From Albimonas donghaensis (GTDB lineage: Bacteria > Pseudomonadota > Alphaproteobacteria > Rhodobacterales > Rhodobacteraceae), in contig NZ_FNMZ01000006.1 in NCBI RefSeq assembly GCF_900106695.1, forward strand, positions 148,190 to 212,189: a stretch of 64,000 nt of DNA, given 5' to 3'. Shown here piece after piece: positions 26,080 to 36,500 of the stretch. How positions within the stretch are numbered: position 1 is the first letter of the stretch; each line of letters opens with the position of its first letter. Position numbers and translations under genes: made by a program. Below the pieces are notes generated by a model, which was not told where the DNA came from, did no database searches, and saw only the letters and a program-made list of their open reading frames with translations.

Positions 26080-27252
26080 TCAGAGGTTCGGGCACTGCTC
26101 GCCCGGGTCGACGTTCTCGAAGGACGACACCACCTTGACCGAGCCGTCGGCCTGCACCTGGCCGAGATACATGGTCAGCGGCGCATGGTTCTGCCTGGAC
26201 ATGGTGATATCGCCCCGCGGCCCGGTGACCGTGACCTCCGGCAGCGCCGCCAGCACGGCGCGGGTGTCGGTGTCGCCGGCCTTCTCCACCGCCGCGGCAT
26301 AGGCGAAGACGGCTTCGTATTGCGGGACCGACAGGTCGTTGGGGGTGCGCAGCTCCTCCCCGAACTTGGCCTTCATGGCGTCGAGGAAGGCGGCGTTGGC
26401 CTCGCTCTCGATCCCGGTCACGTAGCTGGCGGAGATCAGGATGCCCTCCGCGTCCGCGCCCATCGCCGCGGCCGTGCCCTCGTCCACCGCGAGATTGGCG
26501 TAGGGCAGGCTCACCCCGGCGCCGCGCAGCTGCTTGGTCAGGGTCACGTTGGGCGCGCCGCCCGCGGTGGAGGTGATCAGCGCCTCGGCGCCCGAGCTCT
26601 TGAGGTTGGAGATGATCGCCGTCCAGTCGGTGCCGTCCATGGGCAGGTAGTCGTCGCCCACGACCTCGCCGCCGGTCTCGGCGATATACTTGGCGGCGAA
26701 TTCCAGCATCCCGCGCCCGAAGGCGTAGTCGGAGCCGATCAGGTAGTATTTCGTCGCGCCCTCGGCCATCAGGTAGTCGACGACCGGGGGAACCTGCTGT
26801 TCGGGCACCCAGGCGTTGACGAAGAGATAGGGGGAGCAGGACCGCCCCTCGTAGAACGAGGTGTAGATATAGGGCACCCGGCCGCGCTGCACCGCGGGAA
26901 GGCCGGCGTTGCGGGCGGCCGAGGTCTCCATGGAGATCAGGACGTCGACCTCCTCCTTGAAGATCAGGCTGTCGAAGGCCTTCTGGGCCCCCGCGGCGCC
27001 GGAGGCGTCATCGGCCACCACCAGCTCCAGCGGCCGGCCGAGCACGCCGCCCTTGGCGTTGATCTGCTCCACCGCCAGTTCGGCCGCCTGCACCACCGAC
27101 GGCGCGACCACCGAGTTGGCGCCCGACAGGCCCACCGGCACGCCGATCCTGATCGGGTCGCCGGACTGGGCGAAGGCGGCGCCGGAGGCCAGCGCCAGCC
27201 CCATCGAAAGGGCCGACGCGGCGAGCGCGGGGAAAATCCGGGTCTTGGTCAT
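26080..27252 (-). CDS. Periplasmic substrate-binding protein for the Liv/urea-amide-type ABC transporter
   Basis: A 390-residue type I periplasmic binding protein with an N-terminal signal peptide (hydrophobic 8-27, cleavage near AFA-Q). Mature features include IRIGVPVGLSGANSV, AAELAVEQINAKGGVLGRPLELVVADDAS and YLIGSDYAFGRGM, shared by LivK, UrtA and the amide-binding FmdD group. Its start overlaps the amidase stop (ATGA at 27249-27252), with AGGAGAGGTGAC upstream. The ligand is not a standard branched-chain amino acid necessarily: the cotranscribed amidase and AmiC-like sensor point to an amide or a related nitrogen compound. Confidence 0.88.
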   Translation of the reverse strand: MTKTRIFPALAASALSMGLALASGAAFAQSGDPIRIGVPVGLSGANSVVAPSVVQAAELAVEQINAKGGVLGRPLELVVADDASGAAGAQKAFDSLIFKEEVDVLISMETSAARNAGLPAVQRGRVPYIYTSFYEGRSCSPYLFVNAWVPEQQVPPVVDYLMAEGATKYYLIGSDYAFGRGMLEFAAKYIAETGGEVVGDDYLPMDGTDWTAIISNLKSSGAEALITSTAGGAPNVTLTKQLRGAGVSLPYANLAVDEGTAAAMGADAEGILISASYVTGIESEANAAFLDAMKAKFGEELRTPNDLSVPQYEAVFAYAAAVEKAGDTDTRAVLAALPEVTVTGPRGDITMSRQNHAPLTMYLGQVQADGSVKVVSSFENVDPGEQCPNL

Positions 27253-28169
27253 GTCACCTCTCCTGCGGTCTGGGACGTCTTGTCGTCTGCGTTCGGCGCC
27301 GCGTCCGGGTCCGTCGGACCGAAACCGGGGCCATAGGCGTCTTCGCGCCGATCGCTCAGCACGTTGTTGCGGGGGGTCACCTGGCGCGTGGCGGCGGCGG
27401 CGCCGGGCGTGGCGCGGGCGAGCAGGATCTCCTCGGCGTCGGCCGAGGCGGGCCCGGCGAGCAGGAAGCCCGTCGCGTCCACGATCACCGAGCGCCCGAT
27501 GAAGGGCTGCCCGCGCTCCACCCCCACCCGGTCGGCGCAGGCGATGATCAGCCCGTTGGAATGCGCCGCGGCCTGGTGGAGGATGTTGGCCATGGCCGAG
27601 GCGTCCTCGGGCTGGCCGGGCATGGGCACCCAGTTGGTCGGGACCGCCACCACCTGCGCGCCGGCCAGCGCGTAGCGGCGGAAAAGCTCGGGGAACCAGC
27701 CGTCGTAGCAGACCGCCAGCGCGATGCGGCCCAGCGCGGTGTCGAAGACCGGGGCCTCGGGCGGCGAGCGGTCGAAGACCGTGGTCTCCCCGTCCCACAG
27801 ATGCAGCTTGCGATAGGCCCCGATGAAGCCGTCGGGCCCGAACAGCGCCGCGGAATTGTGGAACCGCCCCGCCCGCGCCTCGGCGAGACCGGAGACGATG
27901 TGCACCCCCAGCTCCCGCGCCAGCCCCTCCAGCCGCCGGGACGGCGCGCCCGAGGGGATCGGGGCGGCGAGCCGCGAAAGCTCCGCCCGGTCGGCGAAGA
28001 CATAGCCGCTGTCGGCGAGTTCCGGGGCCACGATCAGCTCGGCCCCCTGCGCGGCCGCGGCGCGCGCGAGACGGTCGAGCGCGTCGAGATTGGCCTCGAC
28101 CTCGCCGATCCTCGGTTCGAACTGGAGGCAGGCGATGGTGATCGCCCGCACGTCCTTGCTGGAGCTCAT
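27249..28169 (-). CDS. Nitrilase-superfamily amidohydrolase (carbon-nitrogen hydrolase)
   Basis: A 306-residue cytoplasmic CN-hydrolase. The catalytic triad is visible: Glu in IVAPELADSGY, Lys in AYRKLHLWDGE and Cys in LAVCYDGWFPE. The fold hydrolyses amides, nitriles or N-carbamoyl compounds to acid and ammonia. The start at 28169 has GGAGGGGG upstream, overlapping the foot of an intrinsic terminator hairpin (28186-28233), so expression depends on readthrough. It is the first structural gene behind the ANTAR-regulated leader and is translationally coupled to the binding protein. An aliphatic amidase or an N-carbamoyl/ureide hydrolase role is likely; the exact substrate is open. Confidence 0.88.
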   Translation of the reverse strand: MSSSKDVRAITIACLQFEPRIGEVEANLDALDRLARAAAAQGAELIVAPELADSGYVFADRAELSRLAAPIPSGAPSRRLEGLARELGVHIVSGLAEARAGRFHNSAALFGPDGFIGAYRKLHLWDGETTVFDRSPPEAPVFDTALGRIALAVCYDGWFPELFRRYALAGAQVVAVPTNWVPMPGQPEDASAMANILHQAAAHSNGLIIACADRVGVERGQPFIGRSVIVDATGFLLAGPASADAEEILLARATPGAAAATRQVTPRNNVLSDRREDAYGPGFGPTDPDAAPNADDKTSQTAGEVT

Positions 28170-28185
28170 GCCCCCTCCAAAACGC

Positions 28186-28233
28186 AAAAAGCCCCTGGCG
28201 CGGTCGCGATATGCGATCCGCAAGCCAAGGGCT
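28186..28233 (-). terminator. Intrinsic terminator (attenuator) in the amidase leader
   Basis: On the minus strand, AGCCCTTGGC (28233-28224) can pair over ten positions, one of them G-U, with GCCAGGGGCT (28199-28190), and is followed by a run of T (28190-28186). It ends about ten bases before the amidase ribosome binding site, so it would stop transcription before the amidase and transporter genes unless antitermination occurs. Confidence 0.85.
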
Positions 28234-28340
28234 GCATAGCCTGAATGTGAATGGCGGCGACCCTGCCGCGCAGGAGCGATGCTGCTCCTGTAACCAGAAT
28301 CGACGATTCGACGGTCCTGGTCAAGCCCGCTTCTTGAGCG
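28187..28340 (-). promoter_or_regulatory. Candidate ANTAR-responsive antitermination leader RNA
   Basis: Between amiR-like and amidase genes. On the minus strand there is a 7-bp hairpin with a six-base loop (CAGGAGC, loop AGCATC, GCTCCTG; 28290-28271). It is preceded by weaker hairpins at 28337-28321 and 28320-28292, then comes the terminator at 28233-28186. Two tandem hexaloop hairpins upstream of a terminator are the known target of ANTAR proteins. The second hairpin fits on size, but its loop has A rather than the usual G at position 4, and the first hairpin is not a clean hexaloop, so the exact ANTAR site is uncertain. Confidence 0.65.
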
Positions 28341-28362
28341 TCCGGAACGGGGCGCCGCTAAA

Positions 28363-29052
28363 TCAGGCGCCCGAGCCGCCCTGCGGCGGCGCCATGCGCA
28401 GGCCGAGCTTCTGCATCGTCTCATGCGCCTGGATCACATGCTCCGCCACCGAGGACAGGGCCGCGCGCTCGGCGCTCGCCTGGTCGCGGATCAGCCGGTA
28501 GGCCGCGTCCTCGTCCAGCCCCTGATGCTCGACCAGCAGCTTCACCGCGCGTTCGACCACCCGGCGGCCCTTCAGCGTCTCCTCCAGCTTGCGGACCTTG
28601 GCCGAAAGCCGGGTCTCGTAGCCGCGCCGGTGACGGGCGAGCGCGAACTGGGTCAGCACCCCCGCCGTGCGCAGGGGCTTGGAAATCACGCCGTGCACGT
28701 TGAGATCGACGATGGCCTTCAGCGCGGTCGGCGTCTCGTAGGTCACCACGGCGATGATCGCGGGGCCGCCGTCCTCCAGCCCGACCGACAGCGCCAGCGC
28801 CTCGGGCAGCCGGTCCTCGATGGCGAGGAACACCGCGTCCACATCGTCGGGCAAGGGGGCGGGCACGGGCCAGGCCTCGCGCACGTCGCAGCCCAGCCGG
28901 CGCAGATGGTTGGCGAGCAGCGCCCCGTCCTCGTCCGGCGGATGCGCGACCAGCACGCGGGCGCGGCGCAGATCCTCCAGGATCCGGCGCGCGCCATCGT
29001 TGCGCCCGCCCCGAGCGCCCCTGCCGACGCTTCCCTGCATATCCCCCCGCAT
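28363..29052 (-). CDS. AmiR-like ANTAR-domain antitermination regulator
   Basis: A 229-residue RNA-binding regulator. Residues about 25-145 form a receiver-like domain without the phospho-acceptor pocket of true response regulators. A coiled coil (YETRLSAKVRKLEETLKGRR) leads into the C-terminal ANTAR domain (VVERAVKLLVEHQGLDEDAAYRLIRDQA...), whose three helices bind tandem hairpins and prevent terminator folding. This is the AmiR architecture, controlled by protein-protein binding to AmiC rather than phosphorylation. It sits directly between the AmiC-like gene and the leader with a terminator. ATG 29052 and ATG 29040 are both plausible starts. Confidence 0.88.
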   Translation of the reverse strand: MRGDMQGSVGRGARGGRNDGARRILEDLRRARVLVAHPPDEDGALLANHLRRLGCDVREAWPVPAPLPDDVDAVFLAIEDRLPEALALSVGLEDGGPAIIAVVTYETPTALKAIVDLNVHGVISKPLRTAGVLTQFALARHRRGYETRLSAKVRKLEETLKGRRVVERAVKLLVEHQGLDEDAAYRLIRDQASAERAALSSVAEHVIQAHETMQKLGLRMAPPQGGSGA

Positions 29053-29066
29053 GGGCCCGCCCCCCG

Positions 29067-30263
29067 TCAGACCGGCGCCGCCGTCCACGCTTCCTCGAAG
29101 CGCGTGACGGCGAGCCAGGGGTCGGGGCGCACGGGGCGATCCGCGGTCCAGGCGAGGTCGAAGCCCCCGTCGGACCGCGCCACGCCGATGCGCGGGGTCA
29201 GCCACATGTGGCGGGTCTCCGGGTCCATGCGCACCGGCCCGCCGGGGGCGCGCATCTCCAGCCCCAGGGCCGCGTCGGACAGGCGGCGGGGGTCCATGGA
29301 CCCGGCCTCGGCCAGCGCGCGGGCGAAGAGATGCACCTGCAGATAGGCGGGCTCCGACCAGGTGGTGGGCGTGGCGTCGGGGCCGAAACGGTCGCGGAAG
29401 CGGCGCACGAAATCGGCGTTCTCCGCCCCCGGCAGCCCGCTGAAATAGGTGGCGGCGAGCACGTGGCCATCGCATTTCGCGACCCCGATCTCCCGCATCT
29501 CGGTTTCGGCCATGGTGAGGGAGGCGATGGGGCGCGCGTGCCGGTCGATGCCCGCGGCGTCGTAGAGCCGGTAGAACTCCCGCGCCGTCCGCCCGACGAG
29601 GGTGGAGAACACCACGTCCGGGGCGAGCCGGGCGACCTCCTCCATCTCCGCCGCGATGGCCTCGGGGGAGGCGAGCAGCGGCAGGTGGCGTTCGCCGGTG
29701 ATCTCCCCGCCCCGGCTTTCCACCAGGTCGCGCATCACCCGGTTGGATTCGCGGGGGAACACGTAGTCCGCGCCCAGCAGATGCACCCGCCGCGCCCCGC
29801 GCGCCATCAGCCAGTCGGCCAGCGGGAAGATGGTCTGGTTCAGCGTGGCGCCGATATAGAGGATGTTCTCCCCGTATTCGAACCCCTCGTACATTGAGGG
29901 GTAGAACAGCAGGCCGTTATAGCGCTCCACGATCGGCAGCACCGCCTTGCGCGACGCGGACATGGAGCCCCCGAAGATCACGGAGACGTCGTCCTCCGCC
30001 AGCATCCGGCGGGCCAGCGCACGGTATTCGCCGGAATCGCCGCCCGGGTCGTGGACGACGGGGACGATGGGGCGGCCCAGCACGCCGCCGGCGCCGTTGA
30101 TCTCGGCGATGGCGAGCTCGGTTCCCAGGAAATGCTCGGTCTCGGTGACCGAGGTGGGGCCGGAGCGGGAGAACAGCACCCCCACCCGCCAGGCCTCTCC
30201 CGCAGCGCCTGTCGCGGGGGCGGCGGCGGTCGTGGGCGCGGGGGCGGTCGCGGGCGGGGTCAT
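29067..30263 (-). CDS. AmiC-like cytoplasmic amide sensor (periplasmic-binding-protein fold)
   Basis: A 398-residue type I binding-protein fold related to AmiC, UrtA and FmdD. It starts with an Ala/Pro/Thr-rich tail rather than a signal peptide, so it stays in the cytoplasm. WRVGVLFSRSGPTSVTETEHFLGTELAIAEINGAGGVLGRP, GGSMSASRKAVLPIVERYNGLLFYPSMYEG and WSEPAYLQVHLFARAL match the AmiC group. In Pseudomonas, AmiC sequesters AmiR until an amide binds. The AmiR-like gene follows 14 bases downstream. It is the first gene of the operon, so sensor and antiterminator are made before the attenuator and can respond to inducer. Confidence 0.88.
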   Translation of the reverse strand: MTPPATAPAPTTAAAPATGAAGEAWRVGVLFSRSGPTSVTETEHFLGTELAIAEINGAGGVLGRPIVPVVHDPGGDSGEYRALARRMLAEDDVSVIFGGSMSASRKAVLPIVERYNGLLFYPSMYEGFEYGENILYIGATLNQTIFPLADWLMARGARRVHLLGADYVFPRESNRVMRDLVESRGGEITGERHLPLLASPEAIAAEMEEVARLAPDVVFSTLVGRTAREFYRLYDAAGIDRHARPIASLTMAETEMREIGVAKCDGHVLAATYFSGLPGAENADFVRRFRDRFGPDATPTTWSEPAYLQVHLFARALAEAGSMDPRRLSDAALGLEMRAPGGPVRMDPETRHMWLTPRIGVARSDGGFDLAWTADRPVRPDPWLAVTRFEEAWTAAPV

Positions 30264-30570
30264 CGGCGGGACTGCTGGATCATGCGGGGCTTTCCGGCGG
30301 GGGGGCGGACGGGATCGCGGGACTGTGCCCGCGCGCGGCGGCGCCGGTCAATCGGTTGCGGCTGCGGAGATATCTGACCTAAGGTCTTCGCGTGTGCGGA
30401 ATCAATGCGAAGCACGTGACTCAGGTCGCATCCCGGCCGGGCGCTTCGTGCCAGAGTCGGACGAAACGTCCATGGCGTCGGCAGCCGGCCGCGCCGCGTC
30501 GTGAAATGTACTGGCGCCGGGATGCGGTCGTTCGGATGGCGACGGTCCCGAGCCCATGGGGGAACTCGGA
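30264..30570. other. Divergent promoter region between amiC-like and repeat-protein genes
   Basis: 307 bases. It contains an 11-base palindrome GACCTAAGGTC at 30376-30386 that could be an operator. No gene is supported. Confidence 0.4.
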
Positions 30571-33500
30571 ATGTCCATTGCCACGACCTACGACTACGAT
30601 CGGATCAGCGACGACGACCCCGTGCTCGTGAGCGGCGCCGGCCTTAGCGGGCCGCAGATCGCGTTTCTGAGCGGCGGCGCCTTCGCGCTGGCCTGGTCGG
30701 AGGCCGGGCAGGCCCGCCTCCAGGTCCACGAAGCCGACCTGACCGCCCGCTACGCCGCGCCCAAGACCCCGGGGACGGAGCTTGACGGCGACCACCTGCT
30801 GGGCTCGGACGTGTCGCTGGATGTCTACCAGGGGACCGACAACATCACGGTCGCCTGGCGAGAGACCCACGCCAGCGAACCCGCGGGCGTGCAGTCGGTC
30901 AGCTACCAGGCGTCGAGCGGGGCGCGGCTGACCCATGGCAATGAGCGGATCTTCCCCAATTCGGCGTCGGCGACCGATGTCAGCTACGAATCCGGCTCGT
31001 TCTTCGCGGGGAGCGACTACCACTTCGTCACGGGCATGGAGGGCGGCCGTCCGCAACTGCGGATCCACCTGCTCGACTTCGCGACCGGGGCGCCGTTCGA
31101 GATCGAGGCCATCGTTCCGACCCGCAATTTCGGCGGCGACATCTATTCCAGCCCGGTTTCGGCCTATGACGAGGAGCGCCGCGAAGTCGGCCTCGCCTGG
31201 GTGCGGGAGGCCTCCGACGGGACCGTGACGGTCAACGCGCGGACCTACTATCGCAACAGCAACGCCAACTGGATCAGCGACACCGTGGGCCTGACGCTCG
31301 ACGGCGTCGCGGGCGGCGCGGAGGCTTCCCCCAGCATCGCGGCGGGGCCGAACGGCTTCCTCGTCGCCTATGTCTCCGACATCAACGAAATCAGCGCGGT
31401 CTGGGTGGATCGCAGCGGGTTCGGGACCGCCTTCGTGGTGTCGGGCGCGGGCGACGCCGACAGGGCCAAGACGAACCCGGTGGTGGAGATCCTGCCCTCG
31501 GGCCACGCGGTGATCAGCTGGACCGAGCTGTTCTCGGGCGCGGACACCGACGTCTATTCCCGCGTGCTGCTGGTGGACGAGACCACCCGGTCGCTGACGG
31601 CGATCTCCGACATCGCGGCGCAGGGCTATTCCGGCGGGGCGGATGGGGAGAACGCGCTGAGCTTCGACGACAGCGGCGCGGTGCGTCATGTCTGGACCTC
31701 GGAGACGGGCGGAACCGTCGAGATCATGTCCGAGCTCTGGCAGCTGACCGCCCGCCACGGGCCCGCGGTCAGCATCTTTGACCCGACCCCGCACGAATAC
31801 CGCGACGGCGCCCCGCTGAGCGGCATCCGCGATATCGTCACGGCGGGGACGGGGAACGACCTGATCGAGACCTCGGGCGGGGTCGACCGGCTCTATGCCG
31901 GCGGTGGCGACGACCGTGTGGTGATCCTCGCGGCCGAACACCTGGTGGACGACCTGCTGCTGAGCGGGGACGAAGACAGCGGGACGGGCGACGGCGACGT
32001 GCTGGAGATCGCGGGCGCGGCGGCGGCGGGCGACTACGACCTGCGCGGCGTTCTCGTCGCGGACTTCGAGACGCTGCGCTTCGGCGAGCCGGGCGGCCCG
32101 GCGCCGAGCGACGTGACGCTCCGCATGAGATACGCCCAGGCCGTTACGCTGTCGAATGCGGGGATGGTCATCGAGGACGGCGGAACCGGCTCCCGGGTCG
32201 CCATCCATCTCGACGCCCTCAACCCCGACGGCGATCTGCGGAACATCGCCGTCGATCCCGCCGCGCCCCCGCTGCTGGAGCTGGCGGGCGACGGCGGCGC
32301 CAATGACATGACCGGAACCGCGCGCGCCGACGTGCTGCGCACCGGCGCCGCCGGGGGCGGGACGGACACGGTCGCGGGCCTCGGCGGCGCGGACGAGATC
32401 ATCCTGGGTTCGGGCGTGCAGCACGTGGTGGGGAGCGTGGCCGACCATGACGGCGACGTGATCCGCGACCTGAACCTGGGCGACGAGATCCGGATCCAGG
32501 GGACCGCGCTCACCGGCTACGGCGTGACCTTCGCGGATGTCGCGGACGGGGTCGAGGTCACGCTGGACGAAGACGACGACGGGACGCCGGAGGCGCGCCT
32601 GCTGCTCACCGGCTCGGTCGTCGCGACGGCGATGACGGTGGAGCGCACGGCCGCGGACGCGCTGCGCCTGGTCGCCGCCCCGCCGCCGGAGGCCCGGAAC
32701 GACGACCTGGACCTGATCCGCGAGGACGAGGTCCAGGTCTTCGACCTGTTCGCCGACAATGGCGAGGGCGAGGACACGGGCCGCGGCGACAGCCTGCGCG
32801 CGGTGAGCCTGGATCTGGAATACGGGGACGGCGACCCCTTCACCCTGGTCGCAGACGGGCCGGCCTTCACCGCGCCGTCGGGCACGATCTATTCGCTGAG
32901 CAGCCTGGGGATGCTGACCGTCGACGTGCGCGACGGCTTCCAGTCGCTGCGCAACACCGACCTGAGCTATCTCGGCGGCGAGTACACCGTCATGGACGAC
33001 ACCGGCCGCAGCGCGACCGGCGTTTTCGACCTGCGGGTCCAGGGCCGGTCCGACCCGGTGCAGGTCCGCGACGACGCCTTCGTGGTGAACGGGGGCGGGA
33101 TCCATGAGTTCCGGGTGCTCGACGACAACGGCTCGGGCGCCGACGTCTTCATCGACGGCGCGCTGGGCCATATCGACGCCCGCGTGACGGACGACACGTT
33201 CGGCCTGTTCGTGGAGCCCACGACCTCCGAGCCATATCTGCGCTATGCGATGGACGCCGGCTACTGGGCGCTGGGGGCGGGCGAGCAGGCGGTGACCACG
33301 GCCTATTACTCCGTCACCACAGACGGCTACCAGGCGACCAGCGAGGAAGCGGAGATCACCATCACCCTCAACGGGGTGAACGACGCGGTCATCGCCAATT
33401 ACGACCAGCTCACCGTGGCGGGTCGCGGCACGTATAACGGCAACCTGGTCACCGGGCGCAATCCCACGGGCAACGCCGACACGATCCGCGAAGACACCGA

Positions 33501-36500
33501 CCGGGACGTCAACGACGTCCTGCGCGTCATCGCGATCAACGGCGAGGCGGCGGCTGTCGACACCGCGATCACGCTCGATGACAGCAGCCGGGTGCGGATC
33601 AAGGACACGGGCGAATTCTGGGTCGTGGCCTCGGACGTCTACGCCGAGATGCGGGTCGGAACCTATTTCGAGCAGCACCTGGACTACACGGTGTCGGACG
33701 GCAAGGGCTCCACCGGCCGGGAAACCTTCACGATCCGGCTGGAAGGGCTCAACCAGTCGCCGGTTCTGGTCAACGACCTTGTCGAGGCGCGCGACGGACA
33801 GCTGATCTCGCTCAACGTGTTCGACGACAACGGCGGCGGCGGGCCCGACCAAGACCCCGAGGGCGGGCCGCTGGTCGTCACCAGCCTCGACGGCGACGAC
33901 CTGGGCGCGGACGGCACGCATGTGACGACCTTCTCGACGGCGATCGGCGATGTGCGGGTGCGGCTTAACGATGACGGCCGGATGTGGATCGATACCGACG
34001 GCATCGACGACGCCGCCACGCCGGACGACGAGGCGAGCCTGAATTTCGCCTACGAAGCCCGGGACGAACATGGCGACAGCACGCTGGCCCGCGTCTACCT
34101 CACCCTGCGCGGGCACGACGAGGCGCCCGAGCCGGAGGACGACCGCTTCACCCTCTACGAGGGGGACGCCGCCGTCGCCATCAACCTGCTCGCCAACGAC
34201 GTGGACCCGGACGCGACCGCGGGCGGCTTGCGGATCGCGTCCTTCGACGGCCGCGACGCCGACGCTCCGGCGCATGACTACGGGCGCTTCTCGATCGAGG
34301 TGGGGACCGGCGAGCTCCTCCACATCAGTCTTGACGAAAACCGGTCCCTGAAGGCCGGCGAGGAGATGGAGTTCGACTTCGACTACGAGGTGGCCGACGC
34401 CTACGCCACCCGCAGCGCCACCTTGAGCCTGACGCTGATCGGCGAAGACGATGCGCCGACCGTGGCGCAGACCCCGACGCTGGTCGCGCAGCAGGGCCGG
34501 ACCGTCGGCTTCGACCTGGAGGAGCTGTTCGGGATCGAGGACCTCGACGGCGACCCCATCGTGGTGGACAGCTTCCTGTCCGCCCCCGGCGGGGTCGACG
34601 TCGCCCATGACCTCCCCGGCATGACCGTGCGGATGAAGCCCGACGGGCTGTTCTACATGCGCGCCGACAGCGCCGCGGACTACGCCTTGCCCGCGGGGTC
34701 GCTGGAGCCGACGACGCTGAGCTTCTCGCTCGCCGGATCGGAGGAGGTCATTTTCTTCGACGTCGCGCTGGAGGGGGGGCAGTCCGCGCCCGAGGCCGGC
34801 GACGACGACTATGACGTGAGCCCCGGCGGCCTGTTCTCCGCGGTCGACCTGCTGGACAACGACGGCGACTTCGACGGCGATCCGTTGACCATCTCGGCGG
34901 TGAACGGGCAGGCCGCGCGGGTCGGCGAGGGCTTCGACCTGCCCGAGGGCGGCCGCCTGCGGGTGATGGAGGACGGCCGCTTCTGGTTCGATCCCGACGG
35001 CGATTTCGACGACCTGGACGGCTATGCGGCGGATGTGGGGTTCACCTACACCGTCTCGGACGGAATGGGCGGGACCGACGTCGGGCAGGTATCGCTGACC
35101 GTGCAGGACAACAGCGCCCCGACGGCGGTCTCCGACGTGGTCGTGGCCACCATCGACCGCACCCACTCCCGCAACATCCTCGAGGACGCGCCGGGTTCGA
35201 GCGGCGCGGATACCGACCCCGACGGTCACGACATCCATGTCAGCGGCCTGTGGCTCAGCGACGGCACGTCGGCGCCTGTGGGCGCCAGCTTCGACCTGCC
35301 CACGGGCGGGCGGATGCGGGTCAACCCCAACGGCGACATGTGGTTCGTGCCGGAAGACGACTACGACTATCTGGCCCCGGGCGAAGCCGTGCTCCAGTAC
35401 TTCACCTACATGATCTCCGACGACCGCGGCGGCTTCGACGGCACGGCGCTCGACCTGCTGATCACCAACGACGACCGCGCGCCGGTGGCGGTCGACGACC
35501 TGTTCGAAACCCCGTCCCAGGGCACGCGCAAGTTCAACGTGCTGACCGGCGACGGCTCAGGCCCCGATTCCGACCCGGATGGCGACGCGCTTCAGATCGT
35601 TGCGGTGGACGGCGATCCGGGGGCGGTCGACCAGGCGATCTCGGGCGATTTCGGCCGCTACCGGCTGAAAGCCAACGGCGATCTCTATTTCGTCCCCGAG
35701 GACGCCTTCGACGACCTCGCCCCCGGCGAGTCCGTGCGGGTGGACCTGGGAACCTACCGCATCTCCGACGGGCGAGGCGGGTTTGACGAGGCGACTTTCT
35801 CGGTCAACGTCTCCGGACCGCCCGTGCCGCCGGCGGCGCAGGACGACCATTTCGACGTGCGGCCGGGCGCGACCTTCGCCAGCGACGTGTTCGCGGACAA
35901 CGGCTTTGGCGAGGACAGCGACCCGGGCGGTCCGGGCTTCACGGTATCGAGCTTCGAGGGCTCGGCCGACAATGTGGGCGAACGCGTGGACCTCGCGGAT
36001 GGCGGGGCGGTGCGATTGCTGGCGGACGGGCGGTTCTGGTTCGTGTCCGACGGGGATTTCGCGGACCTGATCCCGGGGGAGAGCCGCCAGACCTCGTTCT
36101 CCTACGCCATCGCCAACGCCGCCGGGGGGACGGATGCGGCGGTGGCGACCTTCACGGTGACGGCGCCCAACGCGGCGCCGGTGGCGAATGACGACGAGTT
36201 CGTCGTCAATCCGACCGCGACCTTCTCCCGCTCCGTCTTCGATGACAACGGCCATGGCGCGGACAGCGATCCGGAGGGGCAGGCGCTCACGGTTTCGAGC
36301 GTCCTCGGCTCGGCGGCCAATGTGGGCGAACGCGTGGATCTGCCGGGTGGCGGCGCGGTGCGACTTCTTCTGGACGGACGGTTCTGGTTTGTTCCGGACG
36401 GGGATTTTGACGGCCTCGCGGCTGGGGAGTCCTTCCCGACGGGGTTCGACTACGCGATCTCGGACGGTCATGGGGGTGAGGACGCCGCCTATGCCTCGTT

